The notes beneath the pieces are model-generated. The model was not told the DNA's origin. It made no database searches and saw only the letters and a program-made list of their open reading frames with translations. This document shows positions 20,687 to 32,246 of a stretch of DNA of 64,000 nt, in pieces; positions within the stretch are counted from its first letter, which is position 1, and each line of letters opens with the position of its first letter. Made by a program: the position numbers and the translations under genes. This stretch comes from Sphaerulina vaccinii (lineage: Eukaryota > Ascomycota > Dothideomycetes > Mycosphaerellales > Mycosphaerellaceae), in assembly GCA_022570795.1 (NCBI GenBank), contig JAKUDP010000001.1:1612001-1676000 (forward strand). Reading direction: 5' to 3'.

Positions 20687-22573
20687 CTACCTCCTGCCCG
20701 GCAACACAAGTCCACTCCCAACTCGCGAAGCTCTTCGTCCAACTGACGATCGACTACCACCAGAAGCTCGCCCACCGAATGCCCTCAGTGGAGGTGAAAT
20801 CGGAAGTCCGTTCTCATCCAAATCCTCTTCCATGTCAGATATGAATCGATCGACAGAGTTGAGCCTCGAAGGAGGCGAACGACCATGTTTCGGTGAGCGG
20901 ATGCGTGTACGTGAAGGTGAAGTAGCATGTGGGATGAAAAGTGAACTATCGGAGAAAGAGTCAGTGAGTGTTGGTAGTAGTAATATAAGTTTGTGAATTT
21001 GATGTTATGTGACTAGGGCAAGGGCAAGGATTGTGCTGGGGGTTATAGGTGCAGGTGCAGTAATAGTATCAATTCAGAACGAAAACACAGAAGCGAAAAG
21101 ACCAACTCACTCCATATCCACATCCACATCCTCATCCTCGACTACCTCCAGAGCATATCCCTTCCACTTTGTAGGAACGATAGTCTTCTTCGAAGTAGTC
21201 TGAACAGAAGGTGTCTTGACTCCACGTGTAGATCTCGCGGATCTGCGCGAAGGCGTAGGAGAAGAAATCTCCATACTCTCATAGCGCTTCATCGCCCGGG
21301 ATCTGCGAGGAGTGCGAACGACCTCCTCATCCGCATCACTCTCCTCATCACCAAAAACGCTCGGAACATCTGAAAGATCATCATCGCTATCGTCGTCCTT
21401 CTTCTTCGACTTTGACTTCGACTTCAACGACGGGCGAGCAGACTTGGGCATACGAGCAGACCAATTGGTCATTTGAGCAGAACCAAGCCCTCTCATCATC
21501 TCTCGCTCTTCTTTCATCTTCAAGTTGTACTCCCGAGCTCCACAAGTGCAGTCCTTGTTACCAAAGTCGAGCTCAGCGGCTGCATTGGGCATATATGTAT
21601 ATCCCGGGTACTGTGCTTCATGCTTCCTCTTTGCCACTATAGCTTTCTGCAGGAAGGAATCATACGTCGCCTTGAACATAGATCTGGAGCCATTCTGCTC
21701 AACATCTTCTTTCATTGTGCTCCAGACTTTGCCGGCGGCCACGCTTCGGCTCTGTTCTCCCTTGGCCTGGGTGAAGCCAAGCTCGACTCTGACCTGGTCG
21801 TATAACTTCTGGACGACTGGCACGTGCTCCGCCATCGGTGTCTTTCGGAAAATGATGAAGCTGTTTTCAGGACGTTTCACCTTCTCTAAAGAGTCTGTGC
21901 GGTTGTGAGCACAGGTACAAGTCCTGATAACGGACTGCTTGCGCGGTTTGTAAACCGAACCACTTTGTTGCTTGGGTTGATACTTTATTGCTTGAGTGAG
22001 CCGGCGCTTCTGTATCTCTTGAAGTGACCTGTTGCCTTGCTGTGTTCGTGAAGTAGACGCCGAAACGGACTCGGTGCTGTACTCAGGTGTGTTCCGCGAG
22101 GAGAGGACTCTTGACGGCGAAAACTGTTTCTGAAGTGCTGGGTAGGCAGTGTCGGGGTAAGCCTCTGCGTATCCTGATACCATTGGGTCTTCGTAAGTCA
22201 TGGGGTCAAACGGAGTGAGATCCTGGAAGGCGTACGGGTCGATTCCAAAGTTCTCATCGATCTGCTCATACATGTGTGCATCAGGGACGACAGGAGCGGG
22301 AGCAGATAGAGTGGAAGCAGGAGCCTCAGCAGGAGCTGGTACTGGAACGAAGTAGTAGCCTTGAGTGGGATGTTGGTGGTATGTGGCAAAGTCAACCTTC
22401 ATGTGGAAGCCAATGGTGGGATTCCACTCGACTTCCCCGGCTGCCTTGGAGGCAGGAAGTACTGTAATGGTCTGTTGGCTTGCCATGCTTGCCATGCTTG
22501 TATCGGTGCTGTAGCCATCGAAGAGGCTGGGGTCTATCGAGCCCGCGAACGCATCAAAGTTCTGGTTCGCCAT
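20687..22573 (-). CDS. HMG-box-like nuclear protein
   Basis: Exon 1 (22573-21111) carries a Gln/Pro/Ser-rich N-terminus, then a divergent HMG-box at about 229-326 starting VKRPENSFIIFRK and ending KHEAQYPGYTYMP, with a longer middle than usual. A KSKSKSKKKDDDSDDD-type basic/acidic stretch follows, suggesting chromatin binding. Read straight through, it stops at 21107 (488 residues). A GTGAGT donor at 21110 and an acceptor GATAG ending at 20946 would remove 165 bases. They join in phase to an 85-codon exon (20945-20687) that is Ser/Arg-rich with an acidic MEEDLDENG patch, giving 573 residues. The longer form is preferred but not certain. It is likely a transcription or chromatin factor; the HMG-box resembles fungal mating/Ste11-type boxes only loosely. 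Confidence 0.72.
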
Positions 22574-23840
22574 TGTTGCGGTAGATGTGGTGCTGTTGAT
22601 GTTCTTCTTTTTGTGAATTACTGTTGTTAGCTGAACGTACTAGACGTTACTTGAGATTGCTGATGTAGTGAATTTGGCTGAGCGTACCAGACGCTGTTTT
22701 CAGTGCTGAATTGTGATTGTTGGTATAGTCAAAAGAGAGCGGGCTGCAAACGGCGAACTGCAGAGGCTGTTTTCGGCATATTTATCATTTCTGTCTTTGT
22801 TCTGTCGAGGATGGTATTATCCATTGTACTCGCCTTGCCACTGGCTCGAAATAGTGCAGTCCATTTAACTGTTGTCAGATGAAAGCCATGGTCTTCTTGT
22901 ACTTAAGACAAAGAGAATACAAGAACCTTCATGTTCTGCCTTGTCCTTGGACGAGCGGACAAGGAGGGGGATAGTATCCTTTGTACTCCTGTCCGTCGAA
23001 CAAGTAGACGCAGACTCGAGGCCGCTGTCACATAGAGCCTTCGTGATGGTCTCCATCTGTATTTGGCATTGCGGTGTCATGCTGGCAATGTCCACTGATG
23101 TATGTTGGTGGAGTAAGAAGAAAATGCTAGAAAGCTCAACCTAAGCAGGCGCTTCAAGCTTGGGCAGTCGCTCTGAGCAGAGGCAGTCGCGATGAATGAA
23201 GGCATTTTCAAGAATCATGCTGATAAAAGCGGGAAACTGCGAGGAACAATTAGCTTCAACTTCAAGCATCTCATTCTCATGCAAAGTGCAAAATCGGACA
23301 TCTCAAAGGAATTCAGAAAGACTAATCAATATATTCCATCAACGCCACTTTGTGACTCCGGATCTAGAGCTAATGATGTTCATCATATGAGGGAGGGAGG
23401 GAAAGGGAGGACAATGTCTTGAGACGTACCTTAGGTCTGGCGCGGAAGGCTAATTTGTAGGCCCTGCGCCCATCCAACGTCGTCCAAAGAAGAAAGGGAC
23501 GAGTCGGAAGATGGGTTGGCAAGGCAATTTATTACTCTTGCACTTCTTGAAAGCGGCACAACGATAGCCATGGATATATGGGCTGCATTGCAATTTGACA
23601 TCCGTGCGTGTGTTCCAGTCCTTCTGGTATTGATTGTATGATGGAAAGGGGATGAAGTCGAAAATGCTGTACAGAATGTTATGTCATCTAACACAGCAGG
23701 TAAGTAAAATCAAAGGTTTCTCCAAGCCCAAGCCTGCCTGCCATTGTGGCATATTTCGATGCGCCTTCTTTTGCGCCGTAAAACGCCATACCTCCATTGT
23801 AACATCGTCATATTCATCTTGACAGAGCCAACTGATGGGC
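22574..23840. other. intergenic region, no gene seen
   Basis: 1.27 kb between the HMG-box gene start and the NOP1 3' end. No frame with domain features on either strand. Confidence 0.4.
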
Positions 23841-24947
23841 TTATGCGGCACGCTGGTATACACCGACAACCATGGCGTGGTCACGCTCGAAAGGCTCCAG
23901 TGTGAGTTGTTCCTTTGGCTTGATGCGCTCTTCTCTGAGCTTGACAACTTCTCTTGCGAATACAGCTTCTGGTGATGCGGTCGAGTCGATACAGCTGGCT
24001 TTGATGGAGATGAGAACACCACCACCAACCTTCAAGAACTGGTGAGCGTTCAACCCAACAATACGTGCTTGATCGGGTTGCGCAACATCGGCGAAGATGC
24101 AGTCGACCATGCTGACGAGCATGCGGTACTTGAGAGGGTGACGGGCGTCTTCGACGATGGGAATAACGTTTGTGCGGTGTGTGGCCATGTTGATCAGGTC
24201 GCGACCAGATCGGTGGGAGAATTCGACAGCGAAGACGGTACCAGTTGGGCCGACAATGTCAGCGACGTGAGAGACGGATGTTCCTGATGCAGCTCCGAGG
24301 TAGAGAACCTTGCTGCCAGGCTTCATGTGGATGTCCTCGAGACCACCCAAGATACCTGCAGCCAACTTCGATCGGAAAGGATTCCATACGCGGTATTCGG
24401 TCTTTGTCGTGATAGAGTCTCCGTTGGTCGCGTCGCCGGTGGTGGTGTTGGGTGTGTCGATGGAGATGCGCTTTTCGCCGTAGACGGCCTCACCTGGAGT
24501 CAAGTTCTTCGTTACGAGCAAATCTTCCTTGCCGCGAGCGACAAAGACACCGGCGTGTCGGTGAGGCTCAATGATGACTTTTTGGCCGCCCTGGGAGAAG
24601 ACGTCAGTATCAGATATATGGTGAATGTCGATTTTCTCGCTTTACCTTTGCGCCAGCACCACCACGTCCTCCTCTTGGTGCACCGCGACCTCTTGGTGCA
24701 CCTCTGCCTCGTCCGCCACCGCCGCGCCCTCTATCGCCGCCGCCGCGACCTCCGCCTCGTCCACCGCGATCGCCGAAGCCACCTGTTGCTGATATTAGCT
24801 GAACATTCTTACTCGTCTGAAGTTCAGACAAGCTATTGGGATACCTCGTGAATTACCTCGTCCACCTCTGTCGCCGCCACGGAATCCGCCTCGTCCTCTG
24901 TCACCGCCGCCTCGACCTCCTCGGCCTCCTCCTGGAGTGAAAGCCAT
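23841..24947 (-). CDS. NOP1: fibrillarin, box C/D snoRNP 2'-O-methyltransferase
   Basis: Nucleolar methyltransferase that, guided by box C/D snoRNAs, methylates rRNA and is needed for pre-rRNA processing. Exons 24947-24857, 24782-24646 and 24590-23841 give 325 residues, the size of yeast Nop1. The N-terminal 80 residues form the RGG/GAR domain (GGRGGRGGGDRGRGG repeats), split by intron 1 (74 bases). Intron 2 (55 bases) separates it from the methyltransferase domain beginning GGQKVIIEPHRHAGVFVARG. SAM-binding motif I is KVLYLGAASGTSVSHVAD, followed by VFAVEFSHRSGRDL and the catalytic-region DCIFADVAQPDQ. The start lies head-to-head with ribosomal protein L17, 240 bases apart. Confidence 0.97.
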
Positions 24948-25187
24948 GTTATTAGATTGTGTTGTGGATTGATGTGATTGTTGGAGGCTGGCTGGGAGAA
25001 TTCTTGAAGCTCAAGTTGAAAAAGTCGACAAGCTCTACGGAAGATAATTTCGCCACGCCGAAGTTGCCAAGCATTCGAATTCTTGCACACCTTGAGAACT
25101 TCAAACGAGAATGACTTCTTCTGGCTGCTGTACGCCCAACGACCACATCTCCCACCACCCCGTCATCCACCCCATACCGACGACAAC
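24948..25187. promoter_or_regulatory. shared bidirectional promoter NOP1 / RPL17
   Basis: Only 240 bases separate the two divergent start codons, so both genes must draw on the same short promoter region. No TATA box is obvious; short C/CA-rich stretches lie before the RPL17 start. Co-regulation with ribosome biogenesis is an inference from the pairing. Confidence 0.65.
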
Positions 25188-25921
25188 ATGGTCCGTTACG
25201 CTGCCGACACGATCGAATCGTCCAAGAGCGCCCGCGCTCGCGGCTCCTACCTCCGTGTCTCGTTCAAGAACACGCGCGAGACCGCTCAGGCCATCAACGG
25301 ATGGAAGCTGCAGCGCGCCCTCACCTACCTCGACAATGTGCAGAACAAGGCCGAGGCTGTGCCAATGAGGAGATATGCTGGGAGCACTGGCCGTACCGCT
25401 CAAGGTGAGTGAATGCGAAGTCCATCAGCCATGAAAACTGGTGATGCGACAGCCATGTGCGAGGATGCATAGATGGAAACACACATATATGAAAAGTGGA
25501 CAACATACTGAGACAATATTGAATAGGCAAGGCCTTCGGTGTGAGCAAGGCTCGCTGGCCAGTCAAGTCGGCTGAGTTCTTGTCTTCTCTCCTCAAGAAC
25601 GCTGAGGCCAACGCCGACACCAAGGGTCTGGACACCTCCAACCTGATTGTCAAGCACATTCAGGTCAACCAGGCACCAAAGCAGCGTCGTCGCACATACC
25701 GTGCTCACGGTCGTGTATGTTGTACTCTTCCTCTCTCTCAATTCACAATACTAACAGCGCATCAGATCAACCCATACATGAGCAACCCGTGCCACATCGA
25801 GCTCATCCTCACCGAGGGCGAGGAGGTCGTGCAAAAGTCCCCAGAGACCCAGGCCCGCGTTGCTCACCTCAACTCCCGCCAGCGCGCCACCCGTCAGAAG
25901 AAGGCCATCACTGCCGCATAG
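25188..25921 (+). CDS. RPL17: 60S ribosomal protein L17 (uL22)
   Basis: Component of the large cytosolic ribosomal subunit lining the peptide exit tunnel. Exons 25188-25404, 25527-25714 and 25766-25921 (186 residues, matching the yeast protein length). Introns of 122 and 51 bases fall in phases 1 and 0. The start MVRYAADTIESSKSARARG is diagnostic, as are KARWPVKSAEFLSSLLKNA, APKQRRRTYRAHGRINPYM and the basic end RATRQKKA. Codon use is biased toward C-ending codons, as expected for a strongly expressed gene. Confidence 0.97.
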
Positions 25922-26585
25922 ATTTGACCATCCACTTCAGATCGAGCGAGCAGGTTATTGGCTTCATCTTTCTCTCGTATGAATTCATTGGCGCATGATG
26001 GCAAGTCGTTAGTCTCACCATGGAGAACAACGAGGGATATGGGAAAGGAAAATGCATGTCAGCAGAACGCATGCAGGAGTTCTATACCGCCACTACTTGT
26101 CACTGCTGCTGCGCCCATCTTACGCAGCATAGCGCTCATGAAAGCGAACGAATACAAAAAGCTTCAACTCACTTCACATGCAATGTCCTTGTGTCTCTCA
26201 TTCTGTCATGATGATTCTCTGCCTGCAACCCTTTTTCGAAAACATACTCCTAGAGTTCAGGGCAAATGCCGACGGGCTGTACAGCCCTGTAAATGAGCAT
26301 ATGATCCCATGCCAAACAGAGTACTCCATGCATAACAACACGTTTCTCAGTCCTGCTCACATGCTCATGCGACGCCTCTGTGCCATCCTCGTCAGTGAAC
26401 GTCTCGACACTGGCAAATGAATGTCAAGAACAAGTGAAGGAAAGAACCAACAATGTCATCATTCCAAACCCTCGGCCCGATCTTGGTCCTTCCACTTCCA
26501 CTTCAACTTTCATGTTGAACTTTCAAACAACATCTTGAAGAACAACATACATTACTTTCGACAAACAACAGCCCAGTTCGCGAAG
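25922..26585. other. intergenic region, no gene seen
   Basis: 3' flank of RPL17 and promoter of the histidine-phosphatase gene; short frames only. Confidence 0.4.
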
Positions 26586-28074
26586 ATGCTGGAAGTCATA
26601 TATGTCATAAGACATGGCGTAAGTTCTTCTTCCTACAGAGCCACGGACTGCAATGCGCCAAGTGGAGCGAGCATGTGACAGGCAAGATTTACCAAGGCAG
26701 GAAGTCGCAAACTTGATATGCATACAGCTCTTATACTGCTTCGACCAGCATCCTATTCAAGATTATGCCGCTCCACAGAGTCCCCGAAGAATGCTTCTCT
26801 CCAAGGAACAACCACTAACCGCCACCTTTCCTGTTCTAGTACCGCTCAAACTGGACAGTCGATCCCTCAACAGGCCACTACAATAGCACGGTTCCTTCGC
26901 CTACAGGCATTGTAGCCGACCCAGCCCTCGCATCTTATGGTGTTCAACAAGCTCAGCAGCTCGGGAAACACCTCGAACAAGTCCAGCCACCTGTCGACCT
27001 GGTCTACTCGAGTCCTTTCTACCGATGCCTCCAGACTCTACAGCCCTTCACCTCCACAAGAAAAGATCTGAAGATCAACGTCGACAGAGGTGTTGGCGAG
27101 TTCTACGGCCAAGCTCGTTTTGATCATCCCAGTCCAGCCACCATCTCCGTACTTAATGAACACTTCGACAATCTGGTGGAAGCTGAGAGGAGCATCATTC
27201 CTAGCAAGAATGGAGAATCGATTCCTCAACTTCACGATAGAATCGCCTATGCCTTACAATCGATCATCTCCCGAGCCGACAACGACGAATCGGAACCCAA
27301 GACTCTCCTGATTTGCACTCACGCAGCAGCCATGATCGCCATTGGACGCGCTCTGACCGGACGCATGCCAGAAGACGAAGGAGAAGAAGATTTCAATTGC
27401 TTCACTTGTGCTTTCTCGAAATTTATACGACGTCCACAATCCAAGTATACCGGTTCCGGGCAGGGGTTGGCGGAAGGTTGGAGTGCAGAGAAGCCGGATG
27501 CTGTGCCAGATCTGGGATGGAGAGGTGGCAAAGGTGTCGGCGGAGGCTGGGATTGTGAGGTGAACGGAGACTGCTCGTTCCTAAGTGGTGGCGAGGAGAG
27601 AGGATGGTAAGTGGGTTCTTTCTTTGATTCGTTGCTTGATGCTTTCCGCTTCTATTTGTTTTCTTACTCTTCTTCTGTGGCAGGAACTTCGAAATGGAAA
27701 AAGAGCAATACAAGATGGAGTATGGCAAGGCACCAGATTCACTGGGACCGGTGCCTACTGCTGAGCAACAGGCGGCCAACTCGCAGCAACTGGAGAAATA
27801 GCGCTTCTTCCTCTTCTGCGTGTTGGCTTTATGCTGGTGGCTGATGTGGTGCGGCATGAACTACTACGTTTGGCTTACATGATGGATAATTAGGCACTTC
27901 ACCGGCGACGAAGGCTTTATGAACTACGAATACCTGGGACCTGGGACTGATGGCGTTGAGGAAGGGAGTCCAGTCGCTGTTGCTGATGCGCCTCAGTCGG
28001 CGGCGGAAGTCGATTATGGTGGAGAATCACTGCATTGGAGCAATAGAGTTAGAAAGTCGGGAACGCGACTTTGA
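26586..28074 (+). CDS. histidine phosphatase (phosphoglycerate mutase) family protein
   Basis: Exon 1 (26586-26618) encodes MLEVIYVIRHG with the catalytic RHG. A 221-base intron leads to exon 2 (26840-27606). Motifs: YRSNW, SSPFYRCLQTL (second Arg), GVGEFYG and CTHAAAMIAIGRAL (second catalytic His), all of the PGAM fold; yeast Tfc7 is a distant relative. Exon 2 ends in phase 2 at a GTAAGT donor (reading through ends GW-stop). Two downstream exons can follow. Exon 27684-27801 gives a 305-residue protein ending QQLEK. Exon 27894-28074 gives one ending SGTRL. Both begin with a G completing the same Trp. A third reading uses part of the first exon with a GTATGG donor near 27720 joined to the second. 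Which tail is used is unresolved. It is a likely phosphatase; the substrate is unknown. Confidence 0.82.
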
Positions 28075-28321
28075 TAGATATGTGCGGCATACGGCACGCA
28101 TGTGAACCTGCGAAATAACCCAGATTACAATACTTGATGATTCGATACCATCACACCTCTATGGATTGAACAACACTACTGACAAATCGGACTACGAGGT
28201 GGTATTGCAGAAATGTACTGGATGCTCGCTTGGCTGACTGCGCATAAAGTACCATACGCCTGGCCATACATCCATATATGTGGAACTCGCCCACAGAAAT
28301 GCAGCACATAAGATATCGGTA

Positions 28322-28848
28322 CCCCATCCGGAATCGGAGGGCAATTCTTCCGGGCACTCTCCAACCTTGTCGGTCGAGGAAACCTAACAGTCCAAGGCAT
28401 AGACTACGACGCCGAAGTCGCCGATCCCCTTACAGGAGGCGATGAGGCTGCTAGCCAGTAAATGTCCTCGTATTCTTCAATGGCTATGAGTGAAGGTCCA
28501 GACACCCGCCGCGTATTGGCGGGCTCTAGTCTCGGAGCTGAAGTCTTACATGTTACTACGGAAGAGTATATGTCAGAGGAGTTATTAGGACAGATTAGCA
28601 GCCTGGTGGCTTTTGGAAGTCCTAGAAGTGCTATGGAGAAGGAGAGTTTTGGGAGGGTACCAGCTGAGAAGGTGGAGGCTTTTTGTCATGAGAAGGATCT
28701 GGTCTGTAATGTTGATCTTGAGTGGGATGAGTGGTATGTTGAGGAGCATTTGAATTATGGGGAGGTTGATGGGGAGGCTGCGGCGAGGTTTGTGGTGGAG
28801 AGGGCGGGATTGCGATGGAGTTGGAAGGATTGTGATGTTGGTGTCTGA
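28322..28848 (+). pseudogene. cutinase (CE5) remnant with frameshifts and a stop
   Basis: Cutinases are secreted serine esterases that open plant cuticle. The frame beginning at GTPSGIGGQFF reads GNLTVQGIDYDAEVADPLTG-GDEAA, the normal N-terminal half, then meets TAA at 28459. Around the nucleophile elbow, fragments lie in three successive frames (KCPRI, then FNGY, then SEGPDTRR). The GYSEG motif is therefore broken by single-base gains, whose net effect returns to the original frame. The C-terminal half is intact: CHEKDLVC carries the catalytic Asp and EEHLNYGEVDGEAA the His. No signal peptide remains upstream. It is probably a decayed gene; sequencing error is a less likely alternative. Confidence 0.75.
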
Positions 28849-29135
28849 GTTGGAGTATGCATTGATTCTCTGCTTTTCGAGATCAATTCTATGGTGCTGT
28901 GGCTGCAACTTGGGCAGCATAGTCATGCTGACTAGTGTAGATCTATGCACATCTGCCTATTGCGATCTGGAGAAATCGAGTCAAAAGATGACCTTGTCTC
29001 TGCTTCCCATGGTTCAAGATCTCGGCGCTGTGGCTGCGACTGCGACGGCAAGGTCTGTCTATGACTGCAGAGAAGTGTATGCTTAGTCGACTCCATACTC
29101 CTCGTGCCCAAGTCAGGTCCTCACATAATTGGCTT

Positions 29136-29783
29136 CTACTGAAGCACATCCTCCGCGAAGATAGTTATGGCGCAGCTCGGAGTCATTTCGAAGTCAAGAT
29201 GGCCGTCTCGTCCTCCATCGTGAACAAGCATTCCTTTTAGACCGCATACTCCATAATCACCTCCCTCGCTTCGGGCCTTGCTTATGATGCTCTCTTCTGT
29301 GCCATCGAACCACTGATCCCACCTGGTGAGACTGATGCTGAAGGAGTCACGCAGGACATCGGTAGTGTCTCTCTTAGGGTCCCAAGGGAACGTATCCTCG
29401 AAGTACGTTCCCTTGGTGGTGAGCATCTTTCGCGCATCGAGCGAAACCCATTTCACTGGCTCCAGAGAGACCAGGCACTTAGCAGATAGCTCATCACTGT
29501 TGAGAAGACTCAGATATTCCGCTGAGATCTGTCTGTTGACCACGGCTAGGGCGTTACTGGTAGGCTTCTCACGCACACGATCGCGGATCAGGTCGCGGGC
29601 GTAGATCGTATAGATTTGGTTGCGGAGTTCGGCAGATAAACCCATGAAATTGAAAGTATGGTCATCGGCACCGAGCTGTTCGAGTCGAGCAGTCGCGATA
29701 GCTTGAAGTGCTTGAAGTTTCATCGAGTTCATGCGGCTTAGTGGAATCAGTGCCAGCTCGAGCTTGGAGAAGAGAGGTGCCAT
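29136..29783 (-). CDS. F-box-like hypothetical protein (paralogue of 37830-38498)
   Basis: Single exon, 215 residues. FMGLSAELRNQIYTIY is the F-box-like element, followed by NALAVVNRQISAEYLSLL, the usual second helix pair. The C-terminal strand block is KGMLVHDGGRDGHLDFEM. It is similar along its length to the product encoded at 37830-38498 (ELRNEIYSIV; NKQISQEYLSI; DGLITFNDGTEGEVAF), so the two are paralogues. No enzyme motif. A role in SCF-type ubiquitination is possible but not shown. Confidence 0.75.
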   Translation of the reverse strand: MAPLFSKLELALIPLSRMNSMKLQALQAIATARLEQLGADDHTFNFMGLSAELRNQIYTIYARDLIRDRVREKPTSNALAVVNRQISAEYLSLLNSDELSAKCLVSLEPVKWVSLDARKMLTTKGTYFEDTFPWDPKRDTTDVLRDSFSISLTRWDQWFDGTEESIISKARSEGGDYGVCGLKGMLVHDGGRDGHLDFEMTPSCAITIFAEDVLQ

Positions 29784-30127
29784 CTTCGCGACTCGCTACA
29801 GACTCTGTCAGTATTCGCGCGCAAGTGAAGCTCACATCATGCGGCTTACCTACGTCTCTAGTCGAGGCGAATGCTCTGTGGCGCTGTGAGACTCTCAAAG
29901 GCTTTGAAGTCGCGGACTGCCTCTGTAGCGCGAGAGACACGGTTTGCTTAAAAGTTGTGATGGCAAGGTCGAAAGTCGGGCGATGTTGAAGTGTGGTTGT
30001 TGTTGTTCCTGTTGTTGTGAAGTGAAGCAAAGGTTTTATGGAAGCTCAAAGGCCCCACAAACGGTCGCACAGTAACGACCATTGCTCACTTCTCGTCACC
30101 CGGATGCAAACAAAGGTGCCTTACAAT
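29784..30127. other. short intergenic region
   Basis: Promoter side of the F-box-like gene and 3' end of the symporter; no gene seen. Confidence 0.4.
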
Positions 30128-31647
30128 CTATGTGGTATATCGAAAGGACTTGTCTTCCTTGTCAGTCTTGTCTGCAGCCTCGACATATCCTTCTACTCCA
30201 CCATCACGACTCTGAAGCTGATCCCTCTTCTTGTTGTCACGCCAGCAGAGATACCAGTAGCTGGGCACAAACACATACACCAGGCCCCAGTCGACCAAAG
30301 CGCATATGACACCATTGCGATATCTCGGCGGCGCGGTCCAGAGCTGAGGTGCAGCGATACATCCAGTACTATACCCAACGAAGAACACAGCATTAACGAA
30401 TGCTTTCTTCGTGTTTCCTCGAACATTGCTAGCCGAGAGCGACATGAGAATGCTGAACTGCGAACTGATCACAGAAGCGAGCCAGCTGGCTACTATCATG
30501 CCCCAGCCAGCAGACAGCGGAAGCACTGTGAGGAGAATGCATCCAACCAGAGGAACGATGCATAGCAGGAGGACTACAACGCTGCGTCGATTCGGAAACC
30601 ACATACAGCCAGCAACGCCGATCCAGATAAAAGCGATTTGAATGGCACCCGAGGGTGAGCCGTAGAGTAATGTCTGACCAGACGTATATCCGAGGTTCTT
30701 GATGACGAGGCTGGCGAAAGTGAGCACAGGCGAACACATCGTGACAAGTAGTCCAAACATAAAGACGTGGAAGGTCTTCAGGTCTGTGCAGGCTTCTGTA
30801 AACTGTTTCATGGAAAAGGATGTCTTGTCGCCGCCATCATGCTGTGAGGCCAGACGTCTTGCTGCTACTGTCCTCTCTTCCGGCGTGAGGAACCAGGCAG
30901 TGTCGGGTCCTGCAGGCATGGCAAAGAAGAATAGTATCCCGGCGAATATCGTGACGGCGCCACAGAGTAGGAACATGATCCTCCAAGGAGCGATTGCCAG
31001 GTGTCCTAGATGTTCTCCAATGCCGTACATCATCAGGGAGCCGACGATCTGAGCAAGTCCATTGCATGTGACCCACATGCCAACACGAAGAGGATGCTCT
31101 TCCTTCTTGTACCAGATGGAAGTGATCGTGATGAAGGCCGGCGAGACTGCTCCTTCTGCAAAACCCAACAGACAGCGAACAGCAGCGAAGCCAGTGAAGT
31201 TATTCGGCGCTGCCAGGCACATACACACACCTCCCCAGAGTATGATCGTAATGCCCACGAACTTGGCAATGGGAAAGCGTGACATGAGATAGATGAACGG
31301 CCACTCCGATGCCAGCTGAGCCAGGTAGAAGCAGCTTGTCAGCCAGCTGTATTGATGAGAGCTGAGATTCAAATCCGTGAGTAGGCCATAGACTGATGCG
31401 TAAGAGAGTGACTGCTTGTCCAGGTATTGCGTGAAGAAGACCAGGCACATCTAATCATGTCAGCGGGGAGTCTGTACACCTATGATTGTTTACATACCAT
31501 AGGAAGGACGACCAGATCGATTTTTCGCAAGACGCGCTTCTCCGCTGCATGGTCAATATCCTGGAGCTGGACTTGCTGGTAGTCGACATCTTCACTGCCA
31601 GTGTACGCGATCGGTACTTTCTTCTCTTCGTCCGGCTCTGCAAGCAT
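30128..31647 (-). CDS. MFS transporter, anion:cation symporter (allantoate permease/Dal5-like) family
   Basis: Predicted plasma-membrane importer of organic anions such as vitamins, allantoate or dipeptides. Exons 31647-31498 and 31450-30128, with a 47-base intron in phase 0, give 490 residues. The cytosolic N-terminus ends AAEKRVLRKIDLVVLPM, the ACS-family lead-in. TM1 follows with FFTQYLDKQSLSYASVYG, in which the family's YLD-K signature is visible. Twelve hydrophobic segments are apparent. GFAEGAVSPAFITITSIWYKK in the fifth segment and NVRGNTKKAFVNAVFFVGYSTG near segment ten are characteristic. It is divergently transcribed from the amidohydrolase, 599 bases between starts. Confidence 0.93.
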
Positions 31648-32246
31648 GCTGTATGGTGAGGCTATGAGATGCGAATGTCGCTTTTGTGATCATGAAAAGT
31701 TGACATACTATGTAGAGTAGTACTTACAGTCACTATAGACCTCGCCTCCCAGATGTTCCTAGTCGGTGAAAGTCCGATAGGGCAAGCGAGTTGCAGATCT
31801 GTAGATGTGCATACAAGCCTATGTCCAGCTATTCGTGACACCATGATGGATATCATTGGTATCGCGTATCATCTCCTCTTGACCCATCAAGACAGTTGCC
31901 TGCGCATCTTCATCACTCCCATATCAACATTTCCCAGCCACAGTCGTTAGACAGATGGAGTCCATATGGTCGCCGGCTGTATGTTGTCGTGGCCGCTGCT
32001 TGGCCGACGTTAGGCGCGTGCTGGTCTCACTTCTTATCGCTAAAGGAAGCGCTTTTAATGACTCCAGGCGACTCTGGAAGCCCTCGATGCCATTGGAAAG
32101 AGATTTCTGCAGCTGACGCGACATCAGACATCTGATTAACTTGTGTTGTTCGTGAAAGAAGAAGAGACGCGAAGAAGTCGCGAGATTTTTGAACCGTTGC
32201 GCACAGACCGCATCGCGACTTCCTTCCGAAACCGCAAACCGCAAAC
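31648..32246. promoter_or_regulatory. divergent promoter region, symporter / amidohydrolase
   Basis: 599 bases between two divergent start codons, with no gene inside. The shared region would allow joint control of uptake and hydrolysis; this is inference only. Confidence 0.45.
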
